Below are positions 8,587 to 16,762 of a stretch of 41,082 nucleotides of DNA, piece by piece. Location: positions 1 to 41,082 of the forward strand of contig CALVQR010000005.1 in the NCBI GenBank assembly GCA_944358265.1. Reading direction: 5' to 3'. The position numbers and the translations under genes were made by a program. The notes under the pieces were generated by a model. It was given only the letters and a program-made list of their open reading frames with translations. It ran no database searches and was not told the DNA's origin. Each line of letters starts with the position of its first letter. Positions within the stretch are counted from its first letter, which is position 1. The stretch is from an uncultured Bacilli bacterium (GTDB lineage Bacteria > Bacillota_I > Bacilli_A > RF39 > UBA660).

Positions 8587-11500
8587 TTAAAATAAACTTA
8601 ACTGACTTGTTTCAGGCATTCCTTCAAATATACCCATTAAACGCATCTTATCTATCAAAGTTCCTGATACCTTACATCTCATTTGAAATTCTTCAATAGA
8701 TATAAATGGTGATTTTTCTCTTTCATCAACTATATTATGCGCAACTGTATCACCAAGACCTTCAATTGAATTAAATGGTGGTATTATATCAGTTTCATTT
8801 TCAGCGTTAAAAGTTGTCGCAGCACTTTTATATAAGTCTACATTTAAAAACTTAATTCCTCTTGCAGTAGCTTCTAAACATAAATGAAGTGATTCTCTTG
8901 TACCTATATCTTTATTTGATGCATCTCTTCCTTTATTATCTATTTCTATAATTTTTTCTTTTATAGAATTATAACCTTTTATCATTGTAATAATATCTAC
9001 ATCTGTTGCTTTGCAAGAAAGCCAAGATGCATAATAATATACTGGCATATGTACTTTATACCACGCTATTCTAAATGCACTTGTTACATAAGCTGCGGCA
9101 TGTGCTTTAGGGAACATATATTTTATTTTATGACATGATTCTATATACCAATCAGCAATTCCTGCTTCCTTAAGTATTTTTTCATATTCAACCCATTGAT
9201 CATGATCTTTAGGTTTACTTGCTCTTCCTTTTCTTACAAATTCCATTATTTTAAATGCAGTAATAGGTTTAAGTCCATTATACATAAGATATACCATTAT
9301 ATCATCACGACATCCTATAACTTCTGAAAATGGTACTACATTATTTTTAATTAATTCTTGTGCATTACCTAACCAAACATCAGTACCATGAGAAAGCCCT
9401 GATAGTTTTATAAGTTCACCAAAAGTAGTTGGTTTTGTATCTTCAACCATTTGAATTGTAAATTTAGTACCAAATTCTGGTATACCTAATGTTCCTGTAT
9501 TACACATTATTTCTTCTTCAGTTACTCCAAGTGGCGCAGGTGATAAAAATATTCCCATAGTTTCTTTATCATCAAGTGGTACTTTTGATACATCTGTATG
9601 TGTCATATCTTGAATCATACGAAGTTGTGTTGGATCTGAATGACCTAAAATATCTAATTTTAGTACATCATCTTCTATTTTATGATAATCAAAGTGAGTT
9701 GTTCTCCAAGGAGAATTTGGATCATCCGCAGGAAATTGAAATGGAGTAAAATCAAATACTTCCATATAATCAGGTATAACTACAATACCTCCTGGATGTT
9801 GTCCTGTAGTTCTTTTAACACCTACGCATCCTTTAGATAACCTTTCTATTTCTACACCTCTTTTTTCTATACCTCTATCTTCAAAATAGCCTCTTGTATA
9901 ACCATATGCCGTTTTTTCAGCAACTGTACCTATTGTACCTGCCCTATAAACATTATCAACACCAAATAATACTTTAGTATACTCATGTATTGCGGCTTGA
10001 TTTAAATCTGAAAAGTTAAGATCTATATCTGGCACTTTATCAGCATTGAATCCAAGGAAAGTTGCAAATGGTATATCTTGTCCATCTTTAATCATATCTA
10101 TACCACAATTTGGACATTTTTTATTTGGTAAATCAAATCCAGATGAATATATCGCACCAAGAGATTTTCCATCTTCTTCAAATATACTACATTTACATTT
10201 TGGACATCTATAATGTGCTGAAAGTGGATTTACTTCTGTTATTCCCATCATTGTTGCAACAAAACTAGATCCAACAGAACCTCTTGATCCAACTAAGAAT
10301 CCATCATCATTTGATTTTTTTACTAGTCGCTGTGCGATTAAGTATATAGGATCAAATCCCGCACCTATTACACCACCTAAACTTTTCTTAAGTTTTTTCT
10401 CAAGTTCATCTTTCTCTAAAACATCTTCATTAGTATCTTTTAAATATTTTCTAACTAAATCTTTTACTGCATCTGAGCCTTTTAATATAACATTATGCAA
10501 ATTTTTAAATCCTTGAGATTCTTTTTCTTCTTCTGTTAAATTTTTGTCTAAATAATATTTAACACTTGTTAAAACAATATCACCATAAAGTTCAGTACCT
10601 AGTCTTTCTTCTATATTATATGGAAGTGGATCTCCATACCAATCTTTTGCTCTTTCATATACAAGATCTGTTACTACTCTAGGACAATCTAGATAAGTTT
10701 TCCCATCATCTGCTTTTACTCTAGGTGAAAAAGGTACTCCACCTGTCTGAATAATTACATCAAATATATCTACCATATCTAATATTTTATTTGTATTAGT
10801 TACTACTATTTCTTTAGCTTTTTCTTTACCTAAAAATTCAAATGCATCAAGCATCTCTTTAGTTGTTCTAAAATGCTGTGTAGGTATTTTACCACCTTTA
10901 CTATTTCTTATAAGTGGATGACGACCTCTACCTGGCACATTTTGATTTATAATTATTTCTCTATATATTTTATCTTCTTTCTTTAAATGATGTACATCAC
11001 CAGTTGCTACTATTATCTTCCCTGCTTCTTCAGTAACTCTTACTATTTTTTCTATATTTTTAATAAGCTGTGCTTCATTTTCAAATACAGATGGAATTAA
11101 TTGACAATATTCATCTACTGGTTGAACTTCAACATAATCATAAAATTTAATAATATTTGCAAGTTCTTCATCACTTTTTGTTGAAGCTGAAGTAAATACT
11201 TCACTAAGATAACAACCACTACCAATTAAAAGTCCTTTTCTATATTTTTCTATCTCACTTCTAAGTATTCTTGGTGTTTTATATAAATATTTAGTATTTG
11301 CATATGAAATTATTTTAAATATATTTTTTAGTCCTTCTCTATTTAAAGTTAATATATTTATATCATGTGTTTTGCCATACTTATGGATTTCATCTTTTGG
11401 CACTAAATTATTAAGTTCACTTATTTTTTTAAAATTTTGATCATGCAATTTTTTTAACATTTTATAAAGTACTAAAGCTGTACCTTCCGCATCATAATTG

Positions 11501-13230
11501 GCTCTATGGTGTGCATCTTCTTCAAATACTACACCATATCTTTTTGTAATTGCAGATAAACTGTGTCTTGCTTCTCCTGAATCAAGCGCACGAGAAAGTT
11601 CTAAAGTATCTATTACTGGATTTATAAATTCTCCTAAATTATATTTTTGATAAGCCATTTCAATAAATGAAACATCAAATTTTGCATTATGTGCAACCAT
11701 AGGGACATTATTTCCCCCAATCCAGTTTATAAATTTTTTAACTGCTTCTTCTTCATTCATTTTTCCTTCAAGCATTTCATCAGTAATATGAGTAAGCTCT
11801 ATTATCTTTTGTGGAAGTTTTCTTTTTGGATCAATAAGTTCATCAAACTCATCTATTATTTTTCCACCTTTCATTTTAACCGCACCGATTTCAATAATAG
11901 AATCTGCACCACCTGCGTTAAACCCTGTTGTTTCAAGGTCAAATACAACATAAGTTGTATCTAAAATATCATCGTCATTTGCTCTAATTACTATATCTAC
12001 ATTGTCATCAACCATTACAAGCTCACAACCATATATAACTTTAAATGGTTCTTCTCCCTCACCTAGTTCTTTATTCATTCCTTGAACTAAATTAAATGCA
12101 TTAGGAAAACTTTGTGCTCCATCATGATCAGTAACTGCAATTCCTCTATGCCCCCATTTTTTAGCTTGTTTAATCAGATCTTCAACTGAAACTACCCCAT
12201 CCATTTGACTCATAAACGTATGTGCATGAAGTTCTACTCTTTTTTCATCTTCTTCATCTTTTTCTTCTATAAATTTACTTTGGATTGGCACAATATTTCT
12301 TGCACTTAAAACTAAATCATTCGCAAAACTATCATAAGATACTCTACCATTTATTTTATACCAAGAACCTTCTTTTATTTCAGAATCTATTCTTTTAAAA
12401 TCTTCTTCATTTCTAAAAAATATTTTAACAAGTAAACTATCTGTTAAATCTGATACTTTTAAAGTTATTATTTTAAATACACTTTTAGTACTTTCAAACA
12501 ATTCTTTTCCAAATACATATCCTTCAATAGTTACATCATCCATTTCACTTTGAACAGTACTTATTTTAGATGTATCTTCTTTTATATCAAAACCAAGAAT
12601 TGCATTACTTTCTGGATCTTTTTTAGTAGAAACCATTTTAATTCTTTCTTTTGTTTTTTCTTTTGGAATGCTTTTTTCTTTTTCAAATTTTTTTATTGAT
12701 TCTAAAGTTTCTTCTTTTAATTCCTTTTCAATTTCTGATTTTATTTCACTTTCCTCTTTAATTAGCTCAACTTGCAAATTAAAAGAGGAAAAACCTATTT
12801 GCTTAAACTTATTTATAATATCTTTTAATTTACTGTTTATAACATTTTCTTCGGCCTTATTATGGGCTTCTAGAACCATTCCATTAGTAGTGAATTTTAT
12901 ATCTTTACTTAAAAAAATCATTGATATTGCTTTTCCTAAATTTAAACTTTCTATTACATATGGATAATATTTATTAATTAATGATTTATTTAAGTTAATT
13001 ACTTTAATAGTATATGTTACCGTATTTAACTCTGGAAATGCATTTTTTAAATTATTGTCAAAACAGGTAAGAGTACTTACCTTTAATAATTCTTTTACTT
13101 CAATTACAAAATTCCAATTTAACTTATCTCTAGTAGATATAATTTTTAATATTTTCCCGCCTTCTAAATCACTATAATCTTCTTTATTTAAATTAATTTT
13201 ACTAAGTAAAAGTTCTAATTTACTATCCAT
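8587..13230 (-). CDS. polC: DNA polymerase III alpha subunit, Gram-positive PolC
   Basis: Main replicative polymerase of low-GC Gram-positives, with built-in proofreading. From ATG 13230 it is 1547 residues. Domains in order: an N-terminal region with a charged linker (1-230), an OB fold (about 235-330), a PHP domain (VELHAHTFMSQMDG) interrupted by a DnaQ-type 3'-5' exonuclease (VVFDLETTGF ... VAHNAKFDVSF, Asp and Glu present), a four-Cys zinc site (CPKCKC ... CPNCG) and the palm with PDIDLNFSD. The C-terminus ends SQLSLF, near the canonical clamp-binding peptide Q-x-x-L-F. ATG 13230 is preferred over ATG 13242 because GGGTGG lies just before it. Confidence 0.97.
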   Translation of the reverse strand: MDSKLELLLSKINLNKEDYSDLEGGKILKIISTRDKLNWNFVIEVKELLKVSTLTCFDNNLKNAFPELNTVTYTIKVINLNKSLINKYYPYVIESLNLGKAISMIFLSKDIKFTTNGMVLEAHNKAEENVINSKLKDIINKFKQIGFSSFNLQVELIKEESEIKSEIEKELKEETLESIKKFEKEKSIPKEKTKERIKMVSTKKDPESNAILGFDIKEDTSKISTVQSEMDDVTIEGYVFGKELFESTKSVFKIITLKVSDLTDSLLVKIFFRNEEDFKRIDSEIKEGSWYKINGRVSYDSFANDLVLSARNIVPIQSKFIEEKDEEDEKRVELHAHTFMSQMDGVVSVEDLIKQAKKWGHRGIAVTDHDGAQSFPNAFNLVQGMNKELGEGEEPFKVIYGCELVMVDDNVDIVIRANDDDILDTTYVVFDLETTGFNAGGADSIIEIGAVKMKGGKIIDEFDELIDPKRKLPQKIIELTHITDEMLEGKMNEEEAVKKFINWIGGNNVPMVAHNAKFDVSFIEMAYQKYNLGEFINPVIDTLELSRALDSGEARHSLSAITKRYGVVFEEDAHHRANYDAEGTALVLYKMLKKLHDQNFKKISELNNLVPKDEIHKYGKTHDINILTLNREGLKNIFKIISYANTKYLYKTPRILRSEIEKYRKGLLIGSGCYLSEVFTSASTKSDEELANIIKFYDYVEVQPVDEYCQLIPSVFENEAQLIKNIEKIVRVTEEAGKIIVATGDVHHLKKEDKIYREIIINQNVPGRGRHPLIRNSKGGKIPTQHFRTTKEMLDAFEFLGKEKAKEIVVTNTNKILDMVDIFDVIIQTGGVPFSPRVKADDGKTYLDCPRVVTDLVYERAKDWYGDPLPYNIEERLGTELYGDIVLTSVKYYLDKNLTEEEKESQGFKNLHNVILKGSDAVKDLVRKYLKDTNEDVLEKDELEKKLKKSLGGVIGAGFDPIYLIAQRLVKKSNDDGFLVGSRGSVGSSFVATMMGITEVNPLSAHYRCPKCKCSIFEEDGKSLGAIYSSGFDLPNKKCPNCGIDMIKDGQDIPFATFLGFNADKVPDIDLNFSDLNQAAIHEYTKVLFGVDNVYRAGTIGTVAEKTAYGYTRGYFEDRGIEKRGVEIERLSKGCVGVKRTTGQHPGGIVVIPDYMEVFDFTPFQFPADDPNSPWRTTHFDYHKIEDDVLKLDILGHSDPTQLRMIQDMTHTDVSKVPLDDKETMGIFLSPAPLGVTEEEIMCNTGTLGIPEFGTKFTIQMVEDTKPTTFGELIKLSGLSHGTDVWLGNAQELIKNNVVPFSEVIGCRDDIMVYLMYNGLKPITAFKIMEFVRKGRASKPKDHDQWVEYEKILKEAGIADWYIESCHKIKYMFPKAHAAAYVTSAFRIAWYKVHMPVYYYASWLSCKATDVDIITMIKGYNSIKEKIIEIDNKGRDASNKDIGTRESLHLCLEATARGIKFLNVDLYKSAATTFNAENETDIIPPFNSIEGLGDTVAHNIVDEREKSPFISIEEFQMRCKVSGTLIDKMRLMGIFEGMPETSQLSLF

Positions 13231-13253
13231 ATTACCACCCATCCTGTATATTC

Positions 13254-13262
13254 ATTATACCA
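13254..13262 (-). promoter_or_regulatory. Extended -10 promoter of polC
   Basis: TGGTATAAT on the minus strand, about 25 bases before the polC start. No clear -35 hexamer. Confidence 0.45.
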
Positions 13263-13282
13263 ATTATTAAAAAACTTATAAA

Positions 13283-13312
13283 GAAAAAAACAAGAAATTT
13301 TTTATTTCTTGT
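13283..13312 (-). terminator. Terminator after the repeat-protein gene
   Basis: ACAAGAAAT (13290-13298) pairs with ATTTCTTGT (13304-13312). Read on the minus strand a run of T follows (13283-13289). T also follows on the plus strand, so it could work both ways. It separates the repeat-protein gene from polC. Confidence 0.7.
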
Positions 13313-13357
13313 CTTTTTTATTATTTGGCTTATAAGACAAATCCTTTTTATATAAAT

Positions 13358-14427
13358 CTATATCAGCATCTGTTCCATATTTTTTTCTAGTTCTTTTAAA
13401 TATTGTTTTAATTTTGTTAATGTTTCAATTTTATTAATATTATCAATATAAGTATTTTTTTGAATATCTTCTACTATCGGTTCTTTTATTATTTCTTTCA
13501 TTAACTTAATTTGCTCGTCTATACTTCTTTTTCCTAATACATATCTATTTACTGCTTTTTTATATGCATTTATATTATAACCACATTCTTTTAATGCTTC
13601 CATTAACTTTATTTGCTCTTTTGCAGTTCTTTTTTCTAATACATCTTTATCTACTGCTATAAGATATGCATAGTCATTATAATCACATTTTTTTAATGTT
13701 TCTATTAACTCAATTTGTTCATTTATACTTCTTTTTTCTAATACATTTCTATCTATTGCTATTTTATATGTATAGTAATTATAATCATAATCTTTTAATG
13801 TTTCTATTAACTCAATTTGTTCATTTATACTTCTTTTTTCTAATACATTTCTATTTATTGCTATAAAATATGCACATTCATGATATTCACATTCTTTTAA
13901 TGCTTCTATTAATTTAATTTTCTCTTTTGCAGTTCTGTTTTCTAATACATCACTATCTACTGCTATTTTATATGTATAATAGTTATAGTTAAATTTTTTT
14001 AATGCTTCCATTAATTTAATTTGCTCGTCTATACTTCTTTTTTCTAATACATCTTTATTTACTATTATTTTGTAAACATTTTCATTATATTTACATTCTT
14101 TTAATGTTTCCATTAATTTAATTTGCTCGTCTGCACTTCTCTTTTTTAATATATCTTTATCTACTGCTATAAGATATGCATCTTCTTGATATTTACAGTC
14201 TTTTAATGTTTCTATTAACTTAATTTGCTCTTTTGCAGTTCTGTTTTCTAATACATCTTTATTTACTATTATTTTGCAAACATTTTCGTTATAATTACAG
14301 TCTTTTAAAATATTCATTATTAAGTCTATATCTTCTTTTGAATATGAATTTAATATATTTAGAAGTTTTTTAATAATTCTATATTTTTAATATTATTTGC
14401 AAGTACATTTATTACATTTACTTTCAT
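13358..14427 (-). CDS. 34-residue tandem-repeat protein, frame broken near its start
   Basis: Seven full copies of a 34-residue helical unit (consensus start RS-x-x-EQIKLMETLK, then Y-x-x-x-AY-x-IAV, then D-x-DVLEK) plus partial units at both ends, probably an alpha-solenoid scaffold. Function unknown. The frame with repeats is open only from ATG 14317, which has no ribosome site. A proper start, ATG 14427 with AGAGGTG at 14434-14440, opens MKVNVINVLANN and stops at 14359-14361. A -1 shift at A-AAA-AAC (14365-14371) joins the two into one sensible protein (LLNILNSYSKEDIDLIM-NILKD). One missing A, a programmed shift, or an assembly error would each explain it. Confidence 0.7.
13529..14242 (-). 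repeat. Seven tandem 102-bp coding repeats
   Basis: Seven back-to-back units of exactly 102 bp (34 codons). Alternate units are more alike (RTAKEQ and RSI(N/D)EQ types), which suggests growth by duplication of neighbouring pairs. Confidence 0.85.
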
Positions 14428-14449
14428 GTTATTCACCTCTTATTTTCAT

Positions 14450-14478
14450 ATTATAAATAATATACCAATAAAAATCAA
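14450..14478 (-). promoter_or_regulatory. Promoter of the repeat-protein gene
   Basis: TTGATT (14473-14478), a 17-base spacer and TATAAT (14450-14455), 23 bases before ATG 14427. Its placement supports 14427, not 14317, as the true start. The -35 overlaps the end of the upstream gene. Confidence 0.6.
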
Positions 14479-15566
14479 CGATTTTTTAATAAATATTTTT
14501 TGCTATTAATTATTCTGGCAATATTCTTATTTGTATAATTTTCATCATCTGTTACTTCTTTTGATACTTTTATTTCTTCTGGTAATTTATCTATATCAAT
14601 ATACCCTTCAACTTCAAGTAAAATCAAATCATTATTAAATACATCTACTCTATATAACACATTATTATTTTCAAAACAATATCTATCTTTAATAAGAATA
14701 TCACTTCTTTCAGAAATTAAATCATTATATTCTTTTTCATTAATAATTCTTTCAGTTACTATTTTTTCAGATGGATTATTTGTTTTTGATTTAATTGATA
14801 CATAATATGAAGAACTATTTTCATAATCTATTTTTCTAACCATTACATCTTTTTTATCATTATTTAAATACGTTTGAGTAATTAATAATTTTCTTGCATA
14901 GTTTTTTAAATATTCATTATCTACTTTATCTACTAAAAATTTTCTTTGTTTAACTTTTGATATGTTCCCTCTTACTGCCTTATCAATTTGATAAATAACT
15001 CTATTAATTTTTTCATCAAATGAAGTACTATTATCTATTATAATATGATGTGGAAAACCTAAATAACATTTAAGTGTTTTATCATCCTGCATTATTGCTT
15101 CTTCTTTTGTTTCACTTCTTGCTTTATTATTTTCTAAAGTATAAACATCTGTTCCTTTGGCTGCGGTTAATAAATGAATAGCCATATCATATCTATTAAT
15201 AATTTCTGACTCTGTCATATTAAATTCATCAAGTAATTTATTAAACTCTATCTCACTTACATAAGATTTATTATCAAGTATACTTCTATCATATAAAACT
15301 ATAATATCTTTATTTTTATTATTATTTATATAATTATCAATTAATCTTTCTTTTAAAAGTTGATAAGAAAATACATATCTTTGAAATTCATACATATCTA
15401 TTTTATTTTCACCAAATGGTTTAATACCCATATTTATAAGTTCCGTTGCTGTTTCTGGAACCACTAACACTATAAAACCTTCTTCACTAAATTTTCTTTC
15501 TATTTTAGATATTGATGTACTTTTACCTGCGCAAGGCCCACCAGTTAAAACTATTTTCTTAATCAT
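14475..15566 (-). CDS. P-loop ATPase with C-terminal CYTH-like domain (Ttd14/NadR-like)
   Basis: A 363-residue cytoplasmic protein. The N-terminal half is an AAA_28-type nucleotide kinase fold: Walker A GGPCAGKST at 9-17, VLYDRSILDN for the Walker B/lid region and VPETATELI, as in NadR-type kinases and Ttd14. From about 205 the chain turns into a CYTH/triphosphate-tunnel type barrel (QRKFLVD, then alternating charged strands such as VMVRKI). The real substrate is unknown. GGAGG lies before ATG 15566. Its upstream region carries a 15-bp operator identical to the one in the promoter of the adjacent NrtR-type regulator, so it is probably controlled by that protein. This suggests a role in NAD, nicotinamide riboside or ADP-ribose metabolism. 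Confidence 0.7.
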   Translation of the reverse strand: MIKKIVLTGGPCAGKSTSISKIERKFSEEGFIVLVVPETATELINMGIKPFGENKIDMYEFQRYVFSYQLLKERLIDNYINNNKNKDIIVLYDRSILDNKSYVSEIEFNKLLDEFNMTESEIINRYDMAIHLLTAAKGTDVYTLENNKARSETKEEAIMQDDKTLKCYLGFPHHIIIDNSTSFDEKINRVIYQIDKAVRGNISKVKQRKFLVDKVDNEYLKNYARKLLITQTYLNNDKKDVMVRKIDYENSSSYYVSIKSKTNNPSEKIVTERIINEKEYNDLISERSDILIKDRYCFENNNVLYRVDVFNNDLILLEVEGYIDIDKLPEEIKVSKEVTDDENYTNKNIARIINSKKYLLKNR

Positions 15567-15637
15567 TATTTATTCCTCCATTAAATAGCTTAAATCCTTA
15601 TTATTTTAGTTTATTACTTAATCTATATTTTCTTTAT

Positions 15638-15655
15638 TTACATATATTCCCTCCT
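15638..15655 (-). promoter_or_regulatory. Strong ribosome site followed by AUG-UAA
   Basis: AGGAGGG (15649-15655), five bases, then ATG (15641-15643) followed directly by TAA (15638-15640). It is a start-stop element in the leader of the P-loop/CYTH gene, 75 bases before the real start. It may be a relic of an earlier gene start or a ribosome-stalling control element. Confidence 0.4.
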
Positions 15656-15659
15656 GTTT

Positions 15660-15674
15660 GTGTATTTTATACAC
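15660..15674. promoter_or_regulatory. NrtR-type operator, copy 1
   Basis: The palindrome GTGTAT-TTT-ATACAC, identical to copy 2 at 16383-16397. Read on the minus strand it contains TATAAA (15666-15671), which could be a -10 with TTATTA at 15689-15694, 17 bases away. It lies upstream of the P-loop/CYTH gene. Confidence 0.75.
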
Positions 15675-15710
15675 GTTTAATTTGTTTATAATAATGCATA
15701 TTTTGCATTT

Positions 15711-16358
15711 CTACTTAAATTTATATAATTTTGCAGGTTTTTTACCTTCAAAATTAATTACTTTATTAGTATCTTCTATTACTCCATCATTTATTAATTT
15801 TTTTCTAAAATTTCTTCTATCAAAAGTTTTATTTAATATTGTTTCATATACTTTTTGAAGTTCTGGGAGTGTAAATTCTTTATTAAATAAATTTTTAAGT
15901 ATATCCGTTTCAAATATTTTTTCTTTTAATGTTTCTAACGCATCATTTAATATTTCATTATGATCATATGCAAGATTTGGAATATTATTTATATTAAACC
16001 AATCTGCATTTGAAGTTTTAAGTGTTTCTTTAAGTATATTTACTCTATTTGAATCAATAACACCTATATATGATATAGCAACCATTCTAAAAACGGGAGA
16101 TCTATTTATTTTCCCATATACGTTAACTAAATTAAGACGAATATTTTCTATTCCTGTTTTTTCTTTTAATTCTCTTTTTAAACCATTTTCTAAATCTTCA
16201 TTGTTATATAAAGCTCCTCCTGGAAGCGCCCAATAATCTTTATATGGTTCATTACTTCTTTTAATTAATAATACTTTTGTTATACCCTTTTCTACAGTAA
16301 ATATATTAATAATTAAATGTATACCTTGATTTTTATATAATGGATTATTTACCTGCAT
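15711..16358 (-). CDS. nrtR: Nudix-related transcriptional regulator, NrtR family
   Basis: A 215-residue regulator with an N-terminal Nudix fold (about 1-140) and a C-terminal winged helix (about 145-215, LPELQKVYETIL ... FRKKLINDGVIE), the NrtR layout. The Nudix box runs from G47 to I70 and keeps R62-E63-L64 and E66, but the second Glu of the REUxEE motif is Lys (EKTGI). Many NrtR proteins bind ADP-ribose through this fold without hydrolysing it, releasing their operators. It starts at ATG 16358 after GGTGAT. Its own promoter has the operator inside the spacer, so it should repress itself. It stands next to the P-loop/CYTH gene, which has the same operator. Confidence 0.85.
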   Translation of the reverse strand: MQVNNPLYKNQGIHLIINIFTVEKGITKVLLIKRSNEPYKDYWALPGGALYNNEDLENGLKRELKEKTGIENIRLNLVNVYGKINRSPVFRMVAISYIGVIDSNRVNILKETLKTSNADWFNINNIPNLAYDHNEILNDALETLKEKIFETDILKNLFNKEFTLPELQKVYETILNKTFDRRNFRKKLINDGVIEDTNKVINFEGKKPAKLYKFK

Positions 16359-16375
16359 ATTATCACCATAATTAT

Positions 16376-16404
16376 ATTATATGTGTATTTTATACACTTG
16401 TCAA
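16376..16404 (-). promoter_or_regulatory. nrtR promoter with embedded operator
   Basis: Consensus TTGACA (16399-16404), a 17-base spacer and consensus TATAAT (16376-16381). The operator fills 15 of the 17 spacer bases, so a bound repressor would exclude RNA polymerase. Confidence 0.88.
16383..16397. promoter_or_regulatory. NrtR-type operator, copy 2
   Basis: GTGTAT-TTT-ATACAC, a perfect 6-3-6 inverted repeat identical to copy 1 at 15660-15674. It is in the spacer of the nrtR promoter. Confidence 0.82.
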
Positions 16405-16422
16405 TAATTTTTTTATATAATT

Positions 16423-16460
16423 AAAAAACTTCTAAAATATTATTTTTTTAGAAGTTTTTT
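16423..16460 (-). terminator. Terminator of the ABC-F unit
   Basis: Perfect 15-bp stem: AAAAAACTTCTAAAA (16423-16437) with TTTTAGAAGTTTTTT (16446-16460), loop of 8. It follows the stop of the 99-residue gene by 3 bases and isolates the nrtR promoter. Confidence 0.85.
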
Positions 16461-16462
16461 CA

Positions 16463-16762
16463 CTAATTTTCTTCTTTTATTTTTTTAATTTTTCTTTTTA
16501 TAAGTAATATTAATTCCATAGGTACGTTAATTTTATTAAGTACAATTAAACTAGATTGAAGTTTAGTAATTAAACTAACATTATCTTTTATATATTCTGC
16601 TTCTTTTTTATAATCAAAATTAGTATCTTTATATTCAGAAACAAAATTTCTTATATACTCTTCTATTTCTTTTAATATATATACTTTTAGATCATACTCA
16701 TCCATTTCTTGAACTCCATAATATGCTTCTATTAAGCATCTATACTGATCTATAATACTCAT
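16463..16762 (-). CDS. Hypothetical helical protein coupled to ABC-F
   Basis: A 99-residue protein I do not recognise. It is likely all helical: MSIIDQYRCLIEAYYGVQEM, then charged helices ending KRKIKKIKEEN. No membrane segment. Its ATG overlaps the stop of the ABC-F gene by one base (TAATG), so translation is coupled and the two may work together. It ends right before a strong terminator. Confidence 0.65.
   Translation of the reverse strand: MSIIDQYRCLIEAYYGVQEMDEYDLKVYILKEIEEYIRNFVSEYKDTNFDYKKEAEYIKDNVSLITKLQSSLIVLNKINVPMELILLIKRKIKKIKEEN

Noticed and set aside
11689-12967. Plus-strand open frames inside polC
   Set aside because: Antisense shadows of PolC, with biased hydrophobic content and no start signals.
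14317-14317. ATG 14317 as true start of the repeat protein
   Set aside because: No ribosome site, and both the promoter and a good start lie upstream at 14450-14478 and 14427.
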